Origin: Gyromitra esculenta | Taxonomy: Eukaryota; Ascomycota; Pezizomycetes; Pezizales; Discinaceae | DNA: 64,000 bases | Assembly (NCBI GenBank): GCA_038503075.1 | Contig: JBCAML010000006.1 | Location: 186,001 to 250,000, forward strand | Direction: 5' to 3' | In this document: piece after piece, positions 36,232-46,885 of the stretch | Layout: each line of letters starts with the position of its first letter | Numbering within the stretch: the stretch's first letter is position 1 | Position numbers and translations under genes: made by a program | The notes under the pieces: generated by a model | Told to the model about the DNA's origin: nothing | The model's database searches: none | Seen by the model: only the letters and a program-made list of their open reading frames with translations

Positions 36232-37220
36232 TTATCCGTATCTTCTGTAACTCAGATATCTGTCAGGCACGTCCTCAGTTTCCTCAGACCATCGACTGCA
36301 ATTTTGGGCTATCGGAAAAGAACTGTCTCTCGACCGCTCCGCATAAAGCCATGGCCAGTCTTCCAGTCCAGGCACATCTTCAGACACCTCCGACCATCTC
36401 TGGTTTCGCCCTACCGGCGCGAAAGAAAACTCTTCAGTGTATTCCGATTCTCTAATATTGAATGTACCGTCATAGACACTCAGACTTCTCCTAGCATTCT
36501 TGTTGTAAATGCCACTCTGTTGATTCGTGGTGGCCGTGATAAGTTCATGTTGGTCTATATTGGTATGGCTCGGCGGTGGATCCGGCCGTGTAAGAACAAA
36601 CGAGTCTCGGAAGTAATCAGATACTGACCACCGAGATATTCTATTAATATCAAGCGAAGGGGGGCCTATTATTATTATTATCATTCGACGTTAGCGTTAT
36701 CATGTACGAAAGGGATATATAAAGAACTCAAGAACTCACAATTCCTGCAGACAGTATCGGTTAGTTCCTGGACCGGTTGCGTACGACACACACTGCAGAG
36801 TTCGTTTGTGCTTGGTGTGGTTTCCGGCTGGATAGCCCTTTTAACTGGTGGGCCGCTAGATGGTACATAGCTTGGTCTCTGGAGAATCACTAGCGGTCCG
36901 TTTAAGGCGACGGGGTGAGTCAGCAGTTCATTGGGTTCCCTAAAATCATGGAGGCCAACACATGTGAAACTAACATCGGAACAAGCTTCTTCTTCTGCGG
37001 GCGTGGGATAGTGTTTTGACTTATAGAAGGCCCTTTTTCTATGAGGTGGAGGGCTTATTGGGGCACTGGATTGGACATGTTGAGGGTATGAGATCCTCAA
37101 TTTTGATATTCTTGAGTGTGCTGGTTTGGAGTTGTGTTTGGAGTTGCGGCTTTGGCTGCTACTAGAAAATAGCTTGCGAAAACCAGTGGATATTCTTTTC
37201 CATGGTGATTTAGACGACAT
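36232..37220 (-). CDS. Small four-Cys (zinc-binding-like) hypothetical protein, 304 aa
   Basis: Two exons: 36740-37220 and 36232-36665, with a 74-bp GTGAGT...AATAG intron, phase 1. The N-terminal third is basic and Ser-rich (KSPWKRISTGFRKLFSSSS). The middle has Pro-rich segments and then LCSVCRTQPVQEL followed by TVCRNC. The fourth Cys is created by the splice itself (T|GC), giving CxxC-x(12-13)-CxxC, which looks like a zinc knuckle or ribbon. The C-terminal third repeats a motif: RWSVSDYF, RWSEVSEDVPG, RWSEETEDVPD. There is no signal peptide or membrane segment. The family is not recognised; a protein-binding adaptor is possible. The spliced Cys and continuing repeats make the exon join convincing. 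Confidence 0.75.
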
Positions 37221-38198
37221 CTTTGACTAGAGGGTTGGTTATGCTTGATCTATTGGGATCTGTGATGTCGGTGGCCTGAAGCTGAACTTGGTAACAGTTA
37301 TATCAATATTTCTGGGCATCTGATTCATAGACCGCAATGGAGACATAGACGGCTACTTTATACAATCGGATACTCAAGATTGGTTAGTTTGATAAAATGT
37401 TAGAACTTGAGTCAGTGTAGTTTTATTGCATACAAGTTGCAGTGGTTTGATTCTCAACAGGATAACTGTTTTCAAGCTTCGTGTGGTACTGAGTGTGAGC
37501 TAGGAACTCGAGATGGCGAGAGCTGCCATGATGGAGTGGGCCAGAGTTTCGACATGTTTTCTCGTGTTGACTTGGGTTTATTTAGGATTTAGAGATTTCA
37601 ATGGAATTACCGGAAAGAGACTTGGCAGTAGCTGTTCTGGAGAAGTATAGCTATGTAGCGCACAAGATGGGTGGTAGGCCTTTTTTGCTGGAGTAGTGAA
37701 GGGAGGGTAGAGACTTGCGTGTAGTACCTATGATTCTCAGATGTTGCTCATTACCGTACTAGTCGAGTGATAATATTCCTAACTCAAAAGAGGATTTTAT
37801 TATGGCTTAGGGCATGGCTGAGCTATCTTAGTGTGGTGTTAATAAACCATTCTATTATGTGTACCCCCACCAACACACCACCCATCACTCGCGATCACCA
37901 TCATCCCGTCCTACGTCTTTTTTTCTCAAAAAATTCATCCCAGACTTCTTTTCCATTCTACAACACGAACAACAGATTCAGAGCACTCAAACAGGTAGCA
38001 ATCGTGCACCTAAGCAGCAAGACGCTCACATCAAAGGTATTTAAGCATAATTTTCTGAATTCCGTCCGTTAAGTTTATTTCATCAGAAGCACACGTATTC
38101 CTCCCACAGATTACTTTGACGTGTTTTTCACCAATAAATGTCTCTAGGAATCAGGGTTAGGTAGTTGGTATTGAATCTATAGCTAATATCAACGTTAG
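37221..38198. other. Divergent intergenic region
   Basis: Shared upstream region of the four-Cys gene (minus) and the acidic membrane protein gene (plus). Short frames only, with no motif. Nothing else seen. Confidence 0.4.
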
Positions 38199-40337
38199 AT
38201 GTCTGTTCAAGCTTACCACGAGATGGAAGCTAGCCGGGTCCAAAAACCAGGACCGGGGGGGGAGCTTGACGAATCGGACTCCACGCTGAGTGACGTGGAA
38301 TCTGATGAGGGTGATAGCGCTCTCGGGTGGAGTGAGTACAAAAAGCCAGAGGAAGGGGAAGAGAGGGCGGAGAGTGAGGAGAAAAGCGGCGAGTCGGACG
38401 ACTCGCTGAGCGATGTCGAGTCCGACGAGGGGGACGATGCGTTGGGATGGAGTGCGGGCGGGGAGCAGGAGGAGAGTGAGGATGATGAGGAAGAGGAGGA
38501 GAGTGAAGATGAGGGGGAAGATGATGAGGAAGAGGAGGAAGAGGAGGAAAGTGATATCCCTGAAGGGGATGCGAAGACCGCATCTATATCGCAGATGGCG
38601 GCGAGAAAGTATGAACCCGTTTTCCTTCACCAGAAAATGATATACATATATACTAATACTTCTGTTTTCGGAATCGCTCGACCAAGGAACCGAATGGGGG
38701 CCTGTGAGCAGACCATTGCTCGGGTCCAAATCCTACACAGCACCAGAAGCCCGCCAAAATCATGCCTTAGGGGCATGGCCACCGATGAGACGCCGCGTCT
38801 CAAAAAATACGTCTCGTTTACGCTGGATACGAAAGCGGGAGATAGCGAGAAGGTAGCTTTAGGTCCGATCAGTGTTAGAACTCTAGGTATTTTTATGGAG
38901 TCAGAGCGCCTCGAGCTAGTGTCAACGGTCACCCTCGAAAAGCCACCTGCAGAGTCCGAGGAGATATCTGCTACTCCAGAGAAACTTGGAGGAGGAGGGG
39001 AGGGTTTCCAGGAAGGGAAACCACCTCCAAAATCTGAGGAGTTGTTGGTTGGTCTTGAAACCTTCGTGGAAGTAGTGGATAGGGATTGTCAGGAAGTCGA
39101 TATAGAAGGGGATATTGGTACCCCTGAATACCATGTCGGCCACCGGCAAACACAGGAAATCTGTTTGTTGGGGCTTGCAGAAAAACTGGAAATGCAGGAA
39201 GATTGCGCTGGGCAAGAAATCCTCGAATGGGTTACTGAAATCCCTAGTGCTGTAGAAGAGGAGGAAGAATTGAGGAAGACGGAAAAGGAACACTCTCAGC
39301 AACTGGAATTGATATGGACATCAGCAGATTTGAAGCAGAAGTCTTGGGATAATTTTATTCCAGCGTTAGTACAACAGGATCAGACAAGGGTACGACCGAT
39401 CACAATCAGAAACTTTGTCACTCCAAGTCCCCAAATTACCACTCCAAGTCCTCATGCTATCGCTGCAAGTCCTCAAACTACCGCTACCTGTCCCCAGAAG
39501 CGCACTAAAACTACCCGTACCACAGCACTCAAAAACTACTGGATCCCAGTACTCCTTCTCATTCTCGCCTATATCTTAGGACCTTTCTCGGGAGCTTTCC
39601 GGTGCAAATCTCTCGAATTCATCCAACTTGACAAATATTGTACAAGCCTTGGAAACGCGCTTTTCAGTAATGCTATACCCGCGATTATTTTCGAGAACGT
39701 TGCACATTCCGTTGCTAAATATATTGGCTTAGAGGGATTGGCTCTTCTGTTCTTTCAGACGTGGATTTCCTTGAGGTGGAGTGTCGAACGCACACCAAAA
39801 CAGAACTTTAATTTTCTTTTAGGCGATATCTCAGGCATCATCTGGAAAGGGACTTCACTCATCTTCATCGTAGCAACGGTAATTTACACGACTGGGATTT
39901 CTTAGCTAAGGGCACTTGCTCTTGCCACACACATAGAGAAAGCAGCAACATCGCCTGGAAAAAAGACAGTTGAGAGAGCTCGGCAAGAGACTATACAGGA
40001 GGCAGAATCTGACGTCTGGAGATTATTGAACTACAGCGAAATCGGGCTTAAGACGGTGTCAAGTTGGTCTGCAGAGCTGGAAGGGCTGCTAGTTATTGGA
40101 GAGATCAGCAATGTGAATTTTGGAGGTTTAGATGTCCACATTCCGGCACTACCAGTGTTTCCGACATCACCGCCAGGCGGAATTTGTCTAAGATATGAGC
40201 TCGGTGTTGGAAGTGGTATGAGAGCAGACGGTGGCGGGAGTGCAGGAATTGGTACTTTGGCGCTCGCTCTGTTGAACATTTTGGTCTGGGGAGGTGGGAA
40301 CAGAAGCCAGCTAAGAAGAAGCTATGGGAGGGATTGA
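38199..40337 (+). CDS. Acidic repeat membrane protein with in-frame TAG before a 143-codon extension
   Basis: The open frame from the ATG at 38199 runs 568 codons to TAG at 39903-39905, and the same frame stays open from CTA at 39906 to 40337. The N-terminus holds two copies of an acidic unit, LSDVESDEGDxALGWS, followed by Glu/Asp runs. A 78-bp segment (38609-38686, GTATGA...CCAAG with TACTAAT inside) is probably an intron that stays open when unspliced. The middle is Glu-rich with Ser/Thr-Pro pairs. The C-terminal part has two or three membrane segments: YWIPVLLLILAYILGPF, one near FSNAIPAIIF to LALLFF, and SLIFIVATVIYTT. The extension begins LRALALATHIEKAA and ends NRSQLRRSYGRD. TAG is followed by CTA, a context linked to leaky termination. 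A splice 39776-39910 would also bridge it. Function unknown. Confidence 0.75.
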
Positions 40338-41631
40338 TGGATTGGGTATTATTAAGGAAGCTTATCTTCTTTTTAAAAGTTTTTCTGTTTTTGATTTTGT
40401 TACAGGTTGTATTGTTAAACATAAACTTAACCATCGGCGTATGGTCCGACTGAGATGTTTCTCAAATTCAATGTTAGAGAATTAGCTGCTCTTATACGGA
40501 GCCCCCAGAAATCTTAGACATTGGCCAGGTTTATAATCTCGAGGATCAGTATATTACTTTTAAAAGGTCAAGGGGGAAGTATTGGACCCTTACTTGGTCA
40601 TAGTCACTAAGCAATCGTAGTATTCGCTACATCGTAGTATTGTTCGCCTATTTCAGTGTGCCCAATAGAATTTTTCACCCCCTGACCCAAATATAGAATG
40701 GTTTACCCCTTTGCCGGGCTGTCATCATTAGGGTCCAGCCCAGGGTATTTTCTCGAGAGGTACATAGCATCCTGAAACGTGCGCCAAGAAACCCTAATTG
40801 AGCCTCGCCTTGAATCTTTTTTTAGTAAATCATTAAGTGTCACTCGAATATATATCTGGGTTTCACTATATCATACAAACAAAGTATTAGATGGGAGGGA
40901 AAAAAGAAGGTTGGGTGGGGGGCTTCACCTAGGGGTATCGAAGGAAAAACTCCGTGCACTCGTCTCTAGCCCACAGTCCTATGGGCGGCTAATCTAAGGT
41001 TTGGAGACTTCCAAATGACGAACGCACCCGCGAGGAGTACTTCGGGGGGAGAGAATAGTTTACGGCATCTTCGCCTACGTCATCAGGTAGGAAGTTGAAC
41101 GAAAAAGAAAAAGAGAAGATGATGAGATGTAGGGGAAGGGTGGGGAAGTGGGAAAGGCTCCGATGACGCATCGAATGATGCTGAATCTCGGGAGGGCGAT
41201 TTTCAGCTTAGAGATTACCAATCAGTATATATGATAGCTATGATCACTATGTGTGATCAAAAGGGATCAACATTGCAGTAGGATACATTTTATGGAATAG
41301 CGATTAGTAAGTAGTTAAGACTTTATGTAGTGATATTCGCTAGCCAAATAATTTCGAGCACAGCCCTTTAAAATATAACTTTTGAGATTATTCTCTGCAT
41401 TATCATGATGCATATACGCGCGTATATATAAACTGATACTACACGTATTCATTGGTCATTCCGGGGTTTTGTTCACGCTATAACTTCGGTTGCATGTGAC
41501 ATTCTTGTACCAGATTTAAAAACAATGAAACAATGATTTAACAAAAAAGAAAAGGCATGTTTTCATTGGTCCACCTATACAATCCCTCTCCTCCATATAT
41601 CCCGACTAAAAAGATTATATCACTCAGTGAA
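40338..41631. other. Convergent intergenic region
   Basis: Lies between the 3' ends of the acidic membrane protein gene and the NucA/NucB-type gene. A+T-rich with short frames only. No repeat or RNA gene was recognised. Confidence 0.5.
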
Positions 41632-42493
41632 CTAGAGCTCCTCTGCGATCGTAACAGGGCCATTCTGAGTATCGACCTGGGTGCCTTCAAACTTGTCGTC
41701 CGGATTGTTGTTGAGTAGTGCATACTCGGTGCCATCTTCTGCCCTGAACTTCCGAAGTGAACGTGATGCTGAAGGAAGGGGTTCGTTGGCTTCGAAATAC
41801 CCGGTTTCGCTGCGCTTCGGGTTTTTGACCATAGCCCCGGCAGAATTCATCTTGAACTGGGAACTATCTGTATTTTTACAGCTTGGTTTATTACCACAGG
41901 AGGGACTTGCATTTAGAAGTTAGTTTTAGTGCAGGAAAGCAGGTTATTGACAACATTTAAGGTTACTTACGCGCCGGCGTAATTTTTAATGAAAATGTCG
42001 AATTTATCTCCGTTTTTGAGTTTTTTATAGAATTGACTGAGTTGACCACCTTCGCCTGAAGATTTTGGAACTGTTAGCCTATATGTGCTGCATTTCATGG
42101 GCTTTCTAACAATAGATGGGGGTATGTGAGTGACGAACTAGAGTTGTCTGTGGGATGCACGCATCGGAGACTTGCACCAGTTCCTCCTTCTTTAGTCGAT
42201 GCAAATGGAAATTCATCACACGAAGTACCGAATTTATTGAAGGGTGAAACGCCTGTTGAAGCGTTGCAAGGATTTTTACTGCAGCCAGATTTCACGCGGC
42301 GAGCGTCCGCTGCTTTCGAATCGCTGTCGTATGTGAACTTCTTCCCTCCTCCAAAGGCGGGGGAGCACAGTGCTGCGTAGCAGTAGTTTTCACAGGTACC
42401 GAGAGAGTTTGTGCAGTCCCATTCGAAGCTCACACTGACTGCAGTTTGGATAAAAGCTGAGGCCAAGAAAATAAAGGTAGAAATTTGTTTCAT
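41632..42493 (-). CDS. Secreted NucA/NucB-type deoxyribonuclease domain protein, 223 aa
   Basis: Three exons: 42139-42493, 41971-42055 and 41632-41863, phases consistent (GTTCGT...TTCAG and GTAAGT...GATAG). The signal peptide is MKQISTFIFLASAFIQTAVS. The mature part begins with a Cys-rich stretch (CTNSLGTCENYCYAALC). The key segment is TSCDEFPFASTKEGG, matching the CDE(Y/F)PFAS motif of bacterial NucA/NucB extracellular nucleases. That family contains the Bacillus sporulation nuclease NucB and is sporadic in fungi. The later exons give EGGQLSQFYKKLKNGDKFDIFI and a tail ending TIAEEL. Six or more Cys suggest disulfides. It probably digests extracellular DNA; activity is inferred from the motif only. 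It is divergent from the gene at 43227. Confidence 0.85.
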
Positions 42494-43226
42494 GATTGCA
42501 AGGATAAAAGACCAAGCAGCTAGGAGGAGTTTGTATGGTATATCTCAGATTTATTTCGCAGCCGAAGTTCTGAGTTGAAGAACAAGAGTGAACTTGAAGA
42601 AATGACGGAATTTATACGAGTTGCTGGTTTTGAATAATCTAGTGTGAAGTGAGACGGGCCAACCAGTTTGATTCACGAGGCTGTACCGGATTCAGAGTGC
42701 TGACTCAGATGTAGAAGCGCATGAATTTCAGCCTTAAGCTTGTAAACCGATCTTCCAGAAAGTGTAGATTTCTGGAGTGTTGTCCGAGGGGATAAGTTGA
42801 GTGGAGATATGTGCATAATTCTACCAAGAAAGCTAGCTCATTGCAATACTTTATAGCCGAGCGAATGGGCGCCTGTGTCCGGGAGTAATCAAGTTCACCT
42901 GATAGAATTCCTATATTATATATGTATCCGATCATAAGACGGCTTACTCTTCGGCCGGTGCCCTACTTCAGCAAGTTACCCGGATAGCCAATAATGCCTA
43001 CAGAAAACTGTTTCATATGCGAATACCCTCCTCAGCTCCGCCTTGTATCCGAGAGACACAAGGCCTCCAATCTCAGCCTTGCCCGCTATTCAGCTTGAAG
43101 GGCAGGTTTAATACAACACACCTATCCCGTCTGCGCTCAACCGCCCGTTTGAAAATTCAAACAACGTGTTGCCACCACCTGTGCTCTTCTAAGATTCTGC
43201 CCTCAAACTCCTAAGTGCAAATTTCA
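42494..43226. other. Divergent promoter region, about 730 bp
   Basis: Sits between the start codons of the secreted nuclease (minus) and the 179-aa protein (plus). No frame of note, no repeat. It could co-regulate the pair. Confidence 0.45.
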
Positions 43227-43826
43227 ATGGCATCTCCAACTCTCCATGGTGTCTTTTGCACCAGCAAGATACCAGTTGAGGTCCGTATTGAATCTTTCTG
43301 CAATCAAGAGCTAAGATATAGTATAGCTAACACCTAGTAGACTCTCAAAACATTCCTCGCCTCGTCGACCGCAGGCGCCCTTAGTGTCGATGTCACTCCA
43401 AGTTTGCGTATCCTGACCCACGACAATTTGGAGTTGTATATCGCCGACGATGTCTCCCATCCTGATAAGATCACAAATTTCGAATCTCCATTCCACGGCA
43501 TGAATGAAACCGACATTGCATCCTTGCTTGCAAAGAAGGGTGCCACATCACAGATAAATCCTGGCGCCTTCATCATTCTAGACGAGCGGACCCCCCGCGA
43601 TTCGAGTGTGCTACTGGTATTGACGCAAGATGAGAAAGGGAAACTTCAGACAGTGAGGACCAGCTTTGAAATGTCTCTTCAGATCCTTCAGGCTTTGGAT
43701 ATGAGGACTATGGGGATGAACGAAGTTCAGAGTTGGGTCGACGAGAGTGGTGTTTATCGTGGAGACTCTTCGACCCCAATCAAAGGGGGCCCTGCAGCTC
43801 GGATACAGCTCGGACAGATGCATTGA
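43227..43826 (+). CDS. Hypothetical protein, 179 aa, divergent partner of the nuclease gene
   Basis: Two exons: 43227-43280 and 43341-43826, joined by a 60-bp intron (GTCCGT...CTAGTAG, with AGCTAACA as branch-like site), phase 0. The protein starts MASPTLHGVFCTSKIPVE and continues TLKTFLASSTAGALSVDVTP. The first 30 residues lack a convincing signal peptide. The body is soluble and mixed alpha/beta in composition: LRILTHDNLELYIADDVSHP, ETDIASLLAKKGATS, GAFIILDERTPRDSSVLLVL, then an acidic/polar end with GGPAARIQLGQMH. I do not recognise a family. It shares an upstream region with a secreted nuclease, but no functional link is shown. A TACATGTA palindrome begins 2 nt after the stop codon. Confidence 0.75.
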
Positions 43827-44759
43827 GTACATGTAGTCATAGTGAAGCAGAAATGTAACCTTATTTTGCCTTTAGTATTTAGGGCCAAAATAAAGTTTGG
43901 ACCACTTTTCATTGGCTTCAGTTTTGTCGTGGATAAGACGTATTATATCATTCAGGTGCTTGGGCAGGCGCGTTTTTCTGAGTCTTTTGCGGCAACAGCG
44001 TTTTTGCACAGAATGGGGATTGGGGGTTGGGAACCATGAGAAGCAATATTTCTGGACCTCTCAAATAGTCCCTTTGCGCTTTAGAGCTAGCTCTAGTTTT
44101 TGACCAATTAGAAGGTAATCGGCACAAATAAAATCACTGGAAATTGGAACCGGACCAATTTTCGCAAAAGGCCTATTAGTATGTCTACATTCCTTACTCG
44201 TGCTACCGGAACCGGCAGCCCATATTGCTAGATCTAGATAGCCTGCCGTATAATCTTGGCTACAAGGAACGGGGCCGGCCTAAAATTACAGAATAATACT
44301 GCAATATTACCGCTTGAAGTGGCAGGATCCGTACTATTTATACTGTCAGTTCGATACTGGGGTATTTATTCACCGGTGATAATTGAAACCTAACGATTAT
44401 TCAACCAGGCAGAATACAATTTGTTTCCGCTGTCTCACCCCAGCCCTCTTGGCCGACATCATACGGTAGAATTGTTAATTGTGGCCCTGGGCTGATTTCT
44501 TGCTAAACGCAGCCTAGTAAGACCAGTGACAGAAAATTCAAACAAGCATTATCGAGATCGAGTTTGAGGTGTGATTATAAATCTCTATTTGGGTGGGCTG
44601 TTTGGAGAGTAGAATTGAAATGACACATAGTTGAGAAAACTGTCTTTCTAGAGACCTTGGTTATACAACGGCGATTGAAATATTTGATTATATCTATGCC
44701 TGATGGATGAGAGTACCTAGATCAAAAAGCAGGAAAGCACTGAGCCCCTAGGATACGAC
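43827..44759. other. Convergent intergenic region
   Basis: 3' flanks of two convergent genes. One TACATGTA at 43828. Short frames only; nothing else recognised. Confidence 0.45.
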
Positions 44760-46650
44760 TTAAAAGTCCATATGTGGTGCGCCACGGTTGAGGAGCATGA
44801 GGCCGAAGAATAAGTGGTTTGATATGATACTGTACAAAATTAACAATTTATTAGAAAAGCCTATAGTAGGGCGATATTGGGGACCTACAGTGCAACCGAT
44901 ATAGAGACACAAATAGCAAACATACTATAATTCCAATATATCCCTTTTTCGTAGTTCTATGATTGCTCAGGCAAGGTTAGCGAAAATTGGGGCGTAGGAA
45001 CGATCTAGTCATCACCAAACGATTAACTTACTCCATATGCAAAGGATAGAAGGCCTCTAATGCCCCAGCTTCCAGGGACTTGGATGAAGACTCCAGCAAC
45101 AATTCCATTGAACGCGAAGTCATCGGTTATCCTTGCGTATAGATTTGCAAAGAGTCCTAGTGTAAAGGTGGCAATAAAGGCGTTTAGTTCTGGTGGCGCG
45201 TGCCATACTAACGATGCCGCTTGCGTCAGCTGATAGATTTGAAGGTATGTACGACTTGACAATCTTACTATGTTTCGAAGCGAAGCCCGCTCCATAGCCA
45301 AGGCTACCAACAGCGATCATCAACGGCCATTGTCGAAGCGGTGACTGGAAGGATATATGTTAGTAAATTGACGCTGCAAATGAAAGTGGATGCTGGTACC
45401 TTTAGATACACATTATAGGCGCAAATGTAAACAGGAACGCACAAAAAAAGCCAAAGCCTATTCACGATAATACCTTGTGCTGTATCACAAGTTCTATTTA
45501 TGTTCACAGCAGATCTTTGGAAACCTACTCCACCAGCACCGCTGATAGGCGCGTTATATAATATTGGTGCAAGGGTAAGCCCAAGCGCCATACAACACAG
45601 GTATGCCACTGTGTAACAGAGACGTATACATCCAGCAACAGTATTCTTCGTCATTATTTCAACAACCGAGATGGAAACAGTATATCCTGGGAGTAAGGTT
45701 ACTGGTGCAGATAAGATCAAAGTAGAATAGCAGAAATGTTTGGAAATAGCAATAGCTACCAGAGAGATTAAGAAACAGGCAGTGCATTCGTGTATCCACT
45801 GTAGGCTCGTGATATTTAGTAAGTAAGCGGTTTCAGTTCTCGATGAAGAGCCCTCATACATACCCATAGCATCTCCCATTTGTTCGCAACGAGTCTCAAG
45901 AGCGCCGGGATGATTGCCAACACCCCCGACATTGCAGCATCCTTCCAGTTACCCCCAAAAAACATGATTGCGCTGGTGGTAGCGGCAGCCACGTATGAAG
46001 CAGAAATGGCATATTCACCCCACGCGTTTTCCATGGCTTTGATCTTTTTCATCTCTGCGTATGCACTCTCCATTGAAACATTCTCTGGCCGCCTGATAAT
46101 ACCCTTTACCAAGTTAAAAATAAGTGGGAGTTTTGTGAAGTTCATTGAGCCACTTTTGTTAATATGGTATATCGCCGGAGGCCCTCGCTTCCATTTGGAG
46201 GGAAACGATAGCATAGTATGTGTGACCATTGAGAAAACTGATGTTGGTGTGTCGAGAGCCTTACCAAGAGCTTCAACAACAGATTGTATTCGATGTGATG
46301 GCCCTCCGTAGGAGATAAAAGAAGTTGCCACATGGAATATGAAGTCTTGCAGAGACTCTTGGTGGTCTGCAATTGGGTCATTTTTATAGATTTCTGTTGC
46401 TGACGAGTTATAAGATGATGACGGAGGACCTTCAGACTCTTCCCAAGCGCCTAAGAAGTTAGCAAATGAAGTAATAGTAGATCTAGAAATATTTCTTGAT
46501 GGAAATTACCATGTTGGACACTAGTTGTAGGGACTTGGCCATGATGAATTTCCGTTGCAAGTGAAGCTGTTCGCCTGATAACTTGCTGCGGGTTGGAAAT
46601 ACGGTTCTCCAGATCAGTGTCTGTAGAATTCTGCGAGTTAACATTACATC
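44760..46650 (-). CDS. Prm10/ThrE-like multi-pass membrane protein (5' end unresolved)
   Basis: Member of the DUF1212/ThrE family that includes yeast Prm10 and bacterial threonine/serine exporters. Exons traced from the 3' end: 44760-44829, 44889-44956, 45032-45207, 45269-45344, 45400-45798, 45864-46450, and an exon starting at 46510 going upstream past 46620. All internal phases agree. The family segment SYGGPSHRIQSVVEALGKAL marks the cytoplasmic ThrE domain. Membrane stretches follow: SYVAAATTSAIMFFGG, CFLISLVAIAIS, STLILSAPVTLLPGYTVS, YTVAYLCCMALGLTLAPIL, LWLFLCVPVYICAYNVYL, MIAVGSLGYGAGF, and FIATFTLGLFANLYARI. The frame upstream of 46620 lacks an ATG, so at least one more 5' exon exists. 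One candidate join (46681-46730 as intron) leads into a polar leader up to about 46885. Transport substrate unknown. Confidence 0.85.
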
Positions 46651-46885
46651 TAGTCTGGTTCAGGGAGATGAAAATCCCACAAATACTAGAGTTGGAGGTG
46701 CAAGATAGAAAATGAAATGATCGCTGTATATCTACCTTCTAAGCTTCCTAACATTGTTACCATCACCACCGCTAAGATGATTCTGCAAAGTAAAAGGGAG
46801 GTTCTTCTGCACAAAGTAGTTCGATTTTTTCAAGTGAGCACCGATTTGGTGGTGTTGTAGGCTGGTTGGTGGTTGGACTTAGAAA

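Noticed and set aside
6414..39905. Idea that UAG is reassigned as a sense codon in this genome
   Set aside because: Several genes here end normally in TAG (monooxygenase at 4898-4900, flavocytochrome b2 at 19909-19911, AA9 at 31168-31170), so the code is standard.
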